NCBI GenBank assembly: GCA_945861515.1
Contig: CAMAVA010000002.1
Coordinates: 1-63,689 of the forward strand
Reading direction: 5' to 3'
DNA: 63,689 nt
Source: Brevundimonas vancanneytii
GTDB taxonomy: Bacteria > Pseudomonadota > Alphaproteobacteria > Caulobacterales > Caulobacteraceae
Numbering within the stretch: position 1 is the stretch's first letter; each line of letters begins with the position of its first letter. This document shows positions 53,465 to 60,692 of the stretch, one piece after another. The notes under the pieces were generated by a model. The model was not told where the DNA came from. It saw nothing but the letters and a program-made list of their open reading frames with translations, and did not search any database. The translations under genes and the position numbers were made by a program.

Positions 53465-53480
53465 GATCTCAACGCCATCC

Positions 53481-53614
53481 CCGTCATCCCGGCCGAAGCG
53501 CAGCGAAGAGCCGGGACCCGGTTGACGGAGCGGGACATCGCCGCTGTCCTGTCCGCGCTCCGGCCCCTCTGGGTCCCGGCTCTCCGCGCTGACGCGCTGC
53601 GGCCGGGATGACGG
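53481..53614. repeat. Palindromic repeat element, copy A
   Basis: 134 bp. Ends CCGTCATCCCGG and CCGGGATGACGG are exact inverted repeats. The inner arms (GAAGAGCCGGGACCC against GGGTCCCGGCTCTCC) continue the stem to about 39 bases per arm with one interior interruption. It is the most symmetrical copy in the window: its left arm has the sequence type that other copies carry on the right. It begins 16 bases after the sppA stop. Confidence 0.85.
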
Positions 53615-53666
53615 CGTAATTGGATGGGCACTGCCGGCTCAATACATGAACTCACTCATAAACCCG

Positions 53667-53801
53667 CGTCATCCCGGACGGCCCGCAGGGACGATCCGGG
53701 ATCCAGAACTGACGGATTGGGACATCGCCGCTGCCCGGTTTGCGCTCCGGCCCCTCTGGGTCCCGGCTCTCCGCGCTGTCGCGCTGCGGCCGGGATGACG
53801 G
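53667..53801. repeat. Palindromic repeat element, copy B
   Basis: 135 bp with CGTCATCCCGGACGG at the left and CCGGGATGACGG at the right. It is separated from copy A by a 52-base spacer that begins CGTAATTGGATGGG. That spacer recurs without change after copy B, so the element plus spacer is tandemly duplicated with a 187-base period. Confidence 0.85.
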
Positions 53802-53853
53802 CGTAATTGGATGGGCACTGCCGGCTCAATACATGAACTCACTCATAAACCCG

Positions 53854-53985
53854 CGTCATCCCGGACGGCCCGCAGGGACGATCCGGGACCCAGGGTTGAC
53901 CGAGTGCGACATCGCCGCCGCCTGGCCTGAGCCCCCGCCCCTTTGGGTCCCGGCGCCCCGCCCTGACGCGCTGCGGCCGTGAGAA
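53854..53985. repeat. Palindromic repeat element, copy C, right end decayed
   Basis: About 132 bp. The left arm is intact (CGTCATCCCGGACGG, then GATCCGGGACCC) but the right terminus reads GGCCGTGAGAACG instead of GGCCGGGATGACG. It is the last of the tandem array, 36 bases before the terminator of the downstream receptor gene. Confidence 0.75.
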
Positions 53986-54020
53986 CGCACCAAGAGAGAG
54001 AGCAACAACCCCCAAAGAAA

Positions 54021-54050
54021 AAGGGCGGCGAGGTTTCCCTCGCCGCCCTT
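54021..54050 (-). terminator. Strong intrinsic terminator of the first TonB-dependent receptor gene
   Basis: A perfect 13-bp stem (AAGGGCGGCGAGG/CCTCGCCGCCCTT) with a 4-base loop. On the minus strand it is followed by TTTCTTTGGG. It lies 24 bases beyond the receptor stop and also insulates the repeat array. Confidence 0.9.
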
Positions 54051-54073
54051 CCCTTGACCTGTGGAGGCCGCGA

Positions 54074-57000
54074 CTACCAGCGCTTGGTGATGCTGATGAA
54101 GCCGCTGCGGCCACGAACGTCGTAGAGGTTGATCGCCGCAGTGCCGATCCGGAACTGGCCGGCCGACTGCGACGGGGGACGCTCGTCAAACACGTTCTGG
54201 ACGCCGACCAGGAAGGTCCAGTCATCCATACGCTTGCGCAGGGACAGCGAGTGGGTCGCGGTGAACTCGTTGTACTGCTTGTAATAGACCGAGCGCGGAA
54301 GGATCGTGGCCGCACCGATGAAGCCGCCAGCGGCGTTCAGGAAGGTGGTGCAAGGCGCCACAACGCCCGTGGAGTTCAGGCGGCAGGTGCTGCTGTAGCG
54401 GGTCGACGGGAACACGTCGCCACCGTAGTCTTCGGTGTCGGACTGCTTGCCGAGCAGATCGGTCGACCAGAAGGCCGTCCAGTCGCCGCGATCAAAGCGC
54501 AGGTTCATGGTCCCGGTGAAGTCTGGCTCGGTGGTTTCACCGTTGCTGTCTTCCACGGCCGCACCGCCCAGAAGCACCGTCGAGTCACGGGTCGTCCAGG
54601 TGAACTGGCTGTCGAAGGTCAGGCGGCCGATGTCGAACTCATGCTCGTAGCGCAGGGTCAGGTCGATCCCGCGGTTCACCTGCTCGGCGACGTTCACGTA
54701 GCTGTTGTTGACGCCGATGATTTCGTTCGGGCGGAGCGCAGCCCCGGGGCCGTTACGGGTGATCAGGCTGCAGAAGGGCTCGGTCGCGAAGTTGCTGGAG
54801 TTGTAGCACTGGAACGCGATGTTGGCCGAACCGAACTGGCGGATCTCGTCATTGACCAGGAAGTCGAAATATTCGACCGCCACGGACAGGTCGATGAAGC
54901 TGGGGGTCCAGATCAGGCCGACCGTATAGGCGTCCGAGGTTTCAGCTTCCAGGATGCCCAGACCGCCGCCGGTGGTGACCAGGGCGCTGGAGGTGCCAGC
55001 CGCAGTATAGTCAAACGGCACGCCGACAGCGGCGCAGTTGGCGCGGATCTGCGGGTTGGTGCTGTTGCCCCAGTCGATGCAGGGGTCAATGGCGCCCTGG
55101 TTGGTGAAGCTGGTCTGGTTGGCCAGGTAGAGCTCATAGAGGGCCGGAGCGCGGAACGAGGTGCCCTTGCTGGCCCGAACGCGCCAGTCCGGGGTGATCT
55201 GCCAGTTGACGCCGATCTTGTAGGTCGAGCCTTCGCCGTAGCTGTCATAGTCGGTGTAACGACCCGAAGCCTGGAAATCGAGGCTTTCGATGCCGGGCAG
55301 GCCCTTGAAGACCGGCACTTCGAATTCGGCGAACAGTTCCTTCACCGAGTCATCGCCGGCCGTGCGGCCTGCCGAGGTGGAGCCCCAGAGGTTGCCGCTC
55401 TTTTCGTTGAACCCGGGGGTGTCGTCGATCTCGTCCTGGCGCCAGGTGGCGCCGAAGGCGGCGCCCACAGGACCGGCCGGCAGGTCGAACAGGTCGCCCG
55501 ACAGGGTGGCCTCGATCAGGTCCTGCTTGTAGGTGGTGTTGCCGGTTTCCTTCTTGAACAGGAAGGCCTTTTCGGCGTCGTTGAAGTTGCCGGCCAGGAT
55601 GCGGGCCGAGGCCCAGTCGATCCCGGCAGGCAGGTCCGCGCAGGAGAAGCCGGAGATGTTTCCGGTAAGCGGCGCGGGGTTGCAGGCCAGGGCGCCGGTC
55701 AGGGCGACGACGCGGTCGTTATAGATGATGTCGCTGGTGTAGTCGGCGTCGGAGTCGCTGTGCTGGAAGAAGATGTCCCAGCTGAAACGGCCCAGATCGC
55801 CGCGCAGGCCGCCCAGGGCGCGCCAGTAGCTGACTTCCTGCGAACGGTCGGATGACAGCGGGATGATCGGCAGCAGCGCCAGATTGAGCGGGTTGTAGCC
55901 GGCCTTCCAGGCCGCGTTGATGCCAGCGTTCAGGCCCGAGACGGACGGGAAGAATTGGCGGGCGCCAAGCTGCTCGGACTCGCGCTTGTTGTACAGGAAC
56001 TCACCGTAGAGCTCGATCCCGGGGGTCAGGTCATAGCCGGCCGTGGTGAAGAAGCTGGTTGTGGTGTTGGGGCTGAGGATCGAGGCCCGGGCAAAGGCCG
56101 GCGCATCCTGGTGCGCATAGGGGAAGGTGGCGGGGAAGCCGGCGCGGGCCTGGCGAACCAGGTCAAAGCCAGCCACGACCGGGGCGTTGTTGCCCTGGGC
56201 GGCAGTGGCGTAGGTGACGCCGGCGTCGCGGTACATCAGGTCGCCGAACTGCGCTGTCCGGATGACCCGCGAGAACAGGTTGAAGCACTTGAACCTGTCC
56301 GAGGCGTTCTGGCCGGGATCGGTGTTGCCGTAGTCGACGCGTTCGCCGGTGGCGGCGTCCTGCAGGTAGTCGGCGGCGCAGGCCGTGTCTTCGCGCTGAC
56401 CGCGGCTGAGGATCTTGCTATCACGCCAGTCGAACGAGCCGTTGATGAAGCCGCGGTCGAAGGTCTTGCCCCAGGATCCGCTGACCCGGTACTGCTCGCC
56501 GCCTTCTTCGAACGGCATGTTGCCGTAGGCGCTCAGCTCGATGCCATCGAAGTTGGACTTGGTGATGATGTTGATGACGCCGGCGACGGCGTCAGAGCCG
56601 TAAACCGAGGAGGCGCCGTCCTTCAGGATCTCGAAGCGTTCGATGATCGAGCTGGGGATGACGTTCAGGTCGACCGGGCCGACGGTGCCGCGGGTGCCGG
56701 CGGGGCCGACGCGGCGGCCGTTCAGCAGGACCAGGGTGCGGGTGGCGCCCAGGCCACGCAGGGAGATGGTGTTGGCGCCCGGGCCGCCGTCGGTGACGAA
56801 GCCGGTCAGCTGGTTGTTGACCTGGAAGGAGCCGCTGGCGATCGAGGACTGCTGCAGGATTTCAGCGGTGTTGACCAGGCCCTCGAGGGTCGAGGTTTCC
56901 GAGGTGATCACCTGGATGGGCGAGGAGCTGGTGAACTCCGAGCGCTTGATGCGCGATCCGGTGATGACCAGGGCCGAAACGGCGCCGTCATCTTCGGCTT

Positions 57001-57121
57001 CTTCTTCGTCAGCCGCGGCGGGGGCCGGCGTCTGGGCGAAGGCGACAGTCGGGCCAACCATCATCGACGCGGCGAGGCCGGCGATAAAGGTGGTTCCGAG
57101 CAAAAACTTGCGATCCAACAT
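54074..57121 (-). CDS. TonB-dependent outer-membrane receptor
   Basis: 1015 aa. A signal peptide (MLDRKFLLGTTFIAGLAASM to VAFA) is followed by an Asp/Glu-rich linker, a plug domain (VITGSRIKRSEF, then LRGLGATRTLVLLNGRRV and DGASSVYGSDAVAGVINII) and a 22-strand barrel ending in an aromatic residue (GFISITKRW), needed for BAM insertion. It belongs to the large Caulobacterales/Sphingomonadales group without a Ton-box consensus I can define, whose ligands include peptides, sugars and sterols. The ATG at 57121 has GGGGAAAG upstream. It is divergent from a secreted S9 peptidase gene, which suggests peptide uptake (inference). Confidence 0.94.
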   Translation of the reverse strand: MLDRKFLLGTTFIAGLAASMMVGPTVAFAQTPAPAAADEEEAEDDGAVSALVITGSRIKRSEFTSSSPIQVITSETSTLEGLVNTAEILQQSSIASGSFQVNNQLTGFVTDGGPGANTISLRGLGATRTLVLLNGRRVGPAGTRGTVGPVDLNVIPSSIIERFEILKDGASSVYGSDAVAGVINIITKSNFDGIELSAYGNMPFEEGGEQYRVSGSWGKTFDRGFINGSFDWRDSKILSRGQREDTACAADYLQDAATGERVDYGNTDPGQNASDRFKCFNLFSRVIRTAQFGDLMYRDAGVTYATAAQGNNAPVVAGFDLVRQARAGFPATFPYAHQDAPAFARASILSPNTTTSFFTTAGYDLTPGIELYGEFLYNKRESEQLGARQFFPSVSGLNAGINAAWKAGYNPLNLALLPIIPLSSDRSQEVSYWRALGGLRGDLGRFSWDIFFQHSDSDADYTSDIIYNDRVVALTGALACNPAPLTGNISGFSCADLPAGIDWASARILAGNFNDAEKAFLFKKETGNTTYKQDLIEATLSGDLFDLPAGPVGAAFGATWRQDEIDDTPGFNEKSGNLWGSTSAGRTAGDDSVKELFAEFEVPVFKGLPGIESLDFQASGRYTDYDSYGEGSTYKIGVNWQITPDWRVRASKGTSFRAPALYELYLANQTSFTNQGAIDPCIDWGNSTNPQIRANCAAVGVPFDYTAAGTSSALVTTGGGLGILEAETSDAYTVGLIWTPSFIDLSVAVEYFDFLVNDEIRQFGSANIAFQCYNSSNFATEPFCSLITRNGPGAALRPNEIIGVNNSYVNVAEQVNRGIDLTLRYEHEFDIGRLTFDSQFTWTTRDSTVLLGGAAVEDSNGETTEPDFTGTMNLRFDRGDWTAFWSTDLLGKQSDTEDYGGDVFPSTRYSSTCRLNSTGVVAPCTTFLNAAGGFIGAATILPRSVYYKQYNEFTATHSLSLRKRMDDWTFLVGVQNVFDERPPSQSAGQFRIGTAAINLYDVRGRSGFISITKRW

Positions 57122-57521
57122 GATGAGCACTTTCCCCAGCAGCCCGTTGACACTCGCGACCAAAATGATCGCCGCTCGCAGAATCCGAAAGACTCTACGC
57201 GATGAGCCGATCCTAAGCAGCTTGGCGCGCCCTCACAAGAATGATGACGGGATTGAGGCTATTCGTCATTCCGGCGTTACAATCTCGCCACAGTTGGAGC
57301 GGTTCCGTGGCGCCCTGCCACTCATTGCGGCATGTTTGGGCCTTTGCTTTCGGTTGCCGGGGGCATTTCGCACTAGCCGACTGTCGTATTCCGGATAGAT
57401 TGCGTCGCAGAAGCGCAGGGTGAATTGCGGCGCCCGGATTGTGCCGGGAAGGAATGGTCGAATGGCGCATATGCTGTCCGGCCTCCCGATCCGCCTCACC
57501 GTTCAGACATCGGGGTATAGA
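57122..57521. other. 400-base divergent regulatory region between receptor and S9 peptidase
   Basis: It holds the promoters of both divergent genes but no element matching a promoter consensus well enough to name. Two GANTC sites lie close together (near 57181 and 57192). Frames open through it lack coding character. An ATG at 57462 is in frame with the peptidase but would place the signal peptide internally. Confidence 0.5.
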
Positions 57522-59540
57522 GTGAGATCAGTCCTTCAAGTCCTCCAGCGCGCGGCGGCGGCCCTTCTCGTCGGGGCCTTCGCCACGGCTGCCGCGGCCC
57601 AGGCGCCGAGCTTCCGTCTGCCCACAGCCGACGATTTTGGTCGGGAAGCCGCCATCCGCAACGTCTCCCTGTCGCCGGACGGCAAGCACATCGCCGCCCT
57701 GATGTCGCCCGACGGCGTCACCGCCTATGTCGCGGTCTGGGCCACGGACGCCGTCGACAAACCCCCGGTCACTATCGGCTGTGGCGACCGCAACCGCTGC
57801 ATGGGCGTCAGCTTCATCAAGAATGACCGGCTCTCGATCAACATCCGCCAGCAGATCAACAGCGGCGCGATCAAGGGCCACCTTTTCCGGTCCTTCATCA
57901 CCAGGCTGGACGGCAGCAACCAGGTGGCGGTTGACGGCTCCAAGGACCCGAACAATTTCGAGAGCGTCCGGATCGTCGATTCCCTGCCCCAGGATCCGCG
58001 CCGGATCCTGATCACCGTCACCAGCGGCGCCAATGCCGGCAGCTATTACAAGGTCGATGTCTATTCCGGTTCGCGCCAGAAGGTGTTCCAGGGCTCGGAC
58101 AAGTTCTTCGAGGAGCGCCGCGACCTGAAGGGCGACTTCCGCGCCCGCCAGTCCCTCGGCTACGAAAATGGTGACGCCTATATCGCCCAGTGGATCCGCG
58201 AGGGTGAAGCCTGGGTTGAACACTTCCGCTGGTACGCCAAGAACCGCGAGCCGACCGAAGTGGTCGGTTTCACCGCAGATTCCAACATCCTCTATGTTCG
58301 CACCAACAATGGCGGCGACAATACCGGCATCTATGAATACGACGTCAAGGCGCGCAAGATCCTGGAACAGGTCTTCGCCTTCAAGTCGTTTGACGCCCTG
58401 GGCGTGGTGCAGTCCCGCTCGGCCAACACCTATGGCGACCTGCTGGGCTTCTTCTACGGCGCAGACACCACCCATGTTTACTGGACGGACGAGAAGCTCG
58501 CCGCCCTGACCAAGGGTGTCCGCAAGGCGCTTGGCGTCCGCACCGTGCCGGTTCAGTGGACCGACATCGCCACCGGCGAAAAGATCCGCTACGCCACGGC
58601 CGACGGCTTTGACGTCGAGCTGTCCGACTGGTCCGACGATTTCAAGTACGCCATCGTCACCAAGGTCGGCCCGCGCCAGCCTGTGGAATACTACCTGCTG
58701 ACCGACAGCGGCCAGCTGTCAAAGCTGGGCGCCTCGCGGCCCTGGTTCGACACCACCGCGATGGGTGATGCGCGCCTGGTGCAATATGCCGCCCGCGACG
58801 GCCTGATGATCCCGGGCATCCTGACCACGCCCCGCAAGGACATCTATGGTCCCGGCCCCTACCCCACCCTGATTGTTCCCCATGGCGGCCCCTGGGCCCG
58901 GGACGATCTGGACTGGGATCCGTCCGGCTGGAACCAGTATTTCGCCGCCCGCGGCTATGCGGTCCTGCAACCCCAGTACCGCGGCTCTGACGGCTGGGGC
59001 CAGAAGCTCTGGCGCGCCGGCGACCGTGAATGGGGCCAGAAGATGCAGGACGACAAGGACGACGGCGCCAAGTGGCTGATCGCCCAGGGCATCGCCAACC
59101 CCGACCGCATCGCCATGCATGGCTACAGCTATGGCGGCTATGCGGCCATGGCCGCCTCGGTCCGCCCCAACGGCCTGTATCAATGCGCCCTCGCCGGGGC
59201 CGGTCCCTCCTCCATGAACTACATGCAGACCCGGACCTCGTTCAACAGCTTCCAGGAAGAGTATCAGGGCCAGACCATCGACGGCCTCTCGCCCCTGGAC
59301 AATGCCAGCAAGGTGTCGATCCCGGTCTTCATCTATCACGGTGAGCGGGACACCAACGTGCCCATCAGCCAGTCGGAGAAGTTCGTCGCGGCCCTCAAGG
59401 CCAATGGCAAGTTTCACAAGTATCTGGAACTGAAGGGCATGGGCCACTCCTACAACACCTGGGAAGCCGGTCAGACGGCAGAGGTGCTGAATGCCGTGGA
59501 AGCCTTCCTCAAGACCGACTGCGGCCCCGGCGGCCTCTGA
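57522..59540 (+). CDS. Secreted S9-family peptidase (dipeptidyl/acylaminoacyl peptidase type)
   Basis: 672 aa from a GTG at 57522, preceded by CGGGG, which places the signal peptide (VLQRAAAALLVGAFATAAAA, cut before QAPSF) at the N-terminus; in-frame ATGs at 57462 and 57471 would bury it. A beta-propeller (NVSLSPDGKHIAAL onward) is followed by the alpha/beta hydrolase domain with the triad Ser536 in GYSYGGYA, Asp610 in GERDTNVP and His642 in GMGHSYN. It releases peptides in the periplasm. It is divergent from a TonB-dependent receptor and ends in a strong terminator. Confidence 0.9.
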   Translation: MRSVLQVLQRAAAALLVGAFATAAAAQAPSFRLPTADDFGREAAIRNVSLSPDGKHIAALMSPDGVTAYVAVWATDAVDKPPVTIGCGDRNRCMGVSFIKNDRLSINIRQQINSGAIKGHLFRSFITRLDGSNQVAVDGSKDPNNFESVRIVDSLPQDPRRILITVTSGANAGSYYKVDVYSGSRQKVFQGSDKFFEERRDLKGDFRARQSLGYENGDAYIAQWIREGEAWVEHFRWYAKNREPTEVVGFTADSNILYVRTNNGGDNTGIYEYDVKARKILEQVFAFKSFDALGVVQSRSANTYGDLLGFFYGADTTHVYWTDEKLAALTKGVRKALGVRTVPVQWTDIATGEKIRYATADGFDVELSDWSDDFKYAIVTKVGPRQPVEYYLLTDSGQLSKLGASRPWFDTTAMGDARLVQYAARDGLMIPGILTTPRKDIYGPGPYPTLIVPHGGPWARDDLDWDPSGWNQYFAARGYAVLQPQYRGSDGWGQKLWRAGDREWGQKMQDDKDDGAKWLIAQGIANPDRIAMHGYSYGGYAAMAASVRPNGLYQCALAGAGPSSMNYMQTRTSFNSFQEEYQGQTIDGLSPLDNASKVSIPVFIYHGERDTNVPISQSEKFVAALKANGKFHKYLELKGMGHSYNTWEAGQTAEVLNAVEAFLKTDCGPGGL

Positions 59541-59566
59541 CCGCCTCACCAACGTCTACAATCAAG

Positions 59567-59595
59567 GGGCCGAGGGAAACCTCGGCCCTTTTTTT
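59567..59595 (+). terminator. Strong intrinsic terminator of the S9 peptidase gene
   Basis: GGGCCGAGG/CCTCGGCCC with a GAAA tetraloop and seven T residues (59589-59595). It starts 26 bases after the stop codon. Confidence 0.93.
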
Positions 59596-59599
59596 GTGT

Positions 59600-59729
59600 C
59601 GTCATCCCGGACGGCCCGAAGGGACGATCCGCGACACAGAGTTGACAGAGCTCAATTGCGAAGCTGCGCGGTGCGCGCCCCTGCCCCTCTGGGTCCCGGC
59701 TCTTCGCTGCGCTGCGACCGGGATGACGG
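59600..59729. repeat. Palindromic repeat element, copy D
   Basis: 130 bp. Left end CGTCATCCCGGACGG, right end CCGGGATGACGG, with an inner GGGTCCCGGCTCTTC arm; the left inner arm is mutated (GATCCGCGACACAG). It begins four bases after the terminator T-run of the S9 peptidase gene. A 47-base spacer starting TGCAATTGGGG follows. Confidence 0.85.
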
Positions 59730-59776
59730 TGCAATTGGGGTTGGTCATGATCCACCCCGCTTCACCCATCCGGCCC

Positions 59777-59907
59777 CGTCATCCCGGACGGCCCGAGGGG
59801 TCGATCCGGGACCCAGAGTTGACAGAGTGCGGATTTCGAAGCTGCGAAATCTCCGCCCCCACCCTCCTGGGTCCCGGCTCTCCGCTGCGCTGCGGCCGGG
59901 ATGACGG
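59777..59907. repeat. Palindromic repeat element, copy E
   Basis: 131 bp, 177 bases downstream of copy D in direct tandem. Terminal inverted repeats CGTCATCCCGG/CCGGGATGACG and inner GGGACCCAGAG against CCTGGGTCCC are intact. The following 49-base spacer again begins TGCAATTGGGG. Confidence 0.87.
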
Positions 59908-59956
59908 TGCAATTGGGGTTGGTCATGATCCACCCCCGCTTCACCCATCCAGCTCC

Positions 59957-60086
59957 CGTCATCCCGGACGGCCCGAAGGGTCGATCCGGGACCCAGGGCC
60001 GACAGAGCACGATTGGGAAGCTGCGAAATCTCCGCCCCCGCCCCTCTCGATCCCGGCTCTTCGCTGCGCTGCGGCCGGGATGACGG
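59957..60086. repeat. Palindromic repeat element, copy F, abutting the GIY-YIG gene
   Basis: 130 bp, 180 bases after copy E. Its right end (CCGGGATGACGG) finishes two bases before the stop codon of the GIY-YIG gene; the TGCAATTGGGG spacer that follows every other copy of this cluster is replaced by that gene. Confidence 0.87.
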
Positions 60087-60088
60087 TG

Positions 60089-60382
60089 TTACTGATTGAG
60101 GGTCTCGTAGAGATCGCGCCATTGCGGATTGTTCGCTTCGATGAGCGCCAGCTTCCACGCCCGTCGCCAGCGCTTCAACCGCTTCTCGAAAGCGATTGCT
60201 TCAAGCGCCGTGGGAAAAGCGGCATACCACACCAGCTTTCGAACATCGTACCGATCAGTGAAGACACTGGCCGTCCCTTCACGATGTCCCCAGACCCGGC
60301 GTGACAGATTGCTGGTGACGCCAACATAGAGCGTGCCGTTGCGGTCGCTGGCCAGAATGTAGACAGTAAAGCGCCGCTCCAT
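60089..60382 (-). CDS. Stand-alone GIY-YIG endonuclease enclosed by repeat elements
   Basis: A 97-aa single GIY-YIG domain of the UPF0213/YhbQ-like type. The GIY equivalent is VYIL (Tyr8) and the YIG equivalent is LYVG (Tyr19). Arg29 (LSRRVWGH) and Glu66 (AFEKRLKRW) are the expected catalytic positions, so the nuclease looks intact. It has AAAGG nine bases before the ATG. Its base composition is visibly lower in GC than the flanking receptor and peptidase genes, and its 60-base upstream region is AT-rich. Repeat copy F abuts its 3' end and copy G lies 60 bases from its start. Role in spreading or maintaining the repeat is hypothesis. Confidence 0.9.
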   Translation of the reverse strand: MERRFTVYILASDRNGTLYVGVTSNLSRRVWGHREGTASVFTDRYDVRKLVWYAAFPTALEAIAFEKRLKRWRRAWKLALIEANNPQWRDLYETLNQ

Positions 60383-60442
60383 ACGTATATACCTTTAGAT
60401 TTTTCACCGCCTTAATACTCTGATAGCCTGATTATAAACCCC

Positions 60443-60572
60443 CGTCATCCCGGACGGCCCGAAGGGACGATCCGGGACCCAGAGTTGACAGAGAGCGGAT
60501 GGGAAGCCGCGCAATATGCACCCTCGCCCCTCTGGGTCCCGGCTCTTCGCTGCGCTGCGGCCGGGATGACGG
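60443..60572. repeat. Palindromic repeat element, copy G
   Basis: 130 bp with intact ends CGTCATCCCGGACGG and CCGGGATGACGG and intact inner arms GGGACCCAGAG/CTCTGGGTCCC. It lies 60 bases upstream of the GIY-YIG start. It is followed by the conserved spacer (TGCAATTGGGG, 60573 onward) and then CGCCATCCCCC, which looks like the first bases of a truncated further copy near 60622. Confidence 0.87.
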
Positions 60573-60640
60573 TGCAATTGGGGTTGGTCATGATGCACCC
60601 CCGCTTCACCCATCCAGCCCCGCCATCCCCCCAAACGAAA

Positions 60641-60665
60641 GGCGGCGGGCCTAGGGCCCGCCGCC
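60641..60665 (-). terminator. Hairpin terminator of the second TonB-dependent receptor gene
   Basis: A perfect 11-bp stem GGCGGCGGGCC/GGCCCGCCGCC with a TAG loop. On the minus strand it is followed by TTTCGTTTGG, a weak T-tract. It lies 28 bases past the receptor stop. Confidence 0.75.
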
Positions 60666-60692
60666 TCCGTAACTCACTTCAGACTGGATGGA

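Noticed and set aside
59594-60304. Protein-coding genes across the repeat copies
   Set aside because: Frames with repeated SRTARR- or VIPAAAQRRAGTQ-like peptides are translations of the repeat element itself; they lack start signals and vary with the copies.
53481-60572. CRISPR array in the repeat clusters
   Set aside because: Units are ~130 bp, long and palindromic; the spacers within each cluster are identical rather than unique; no cas genes are present.
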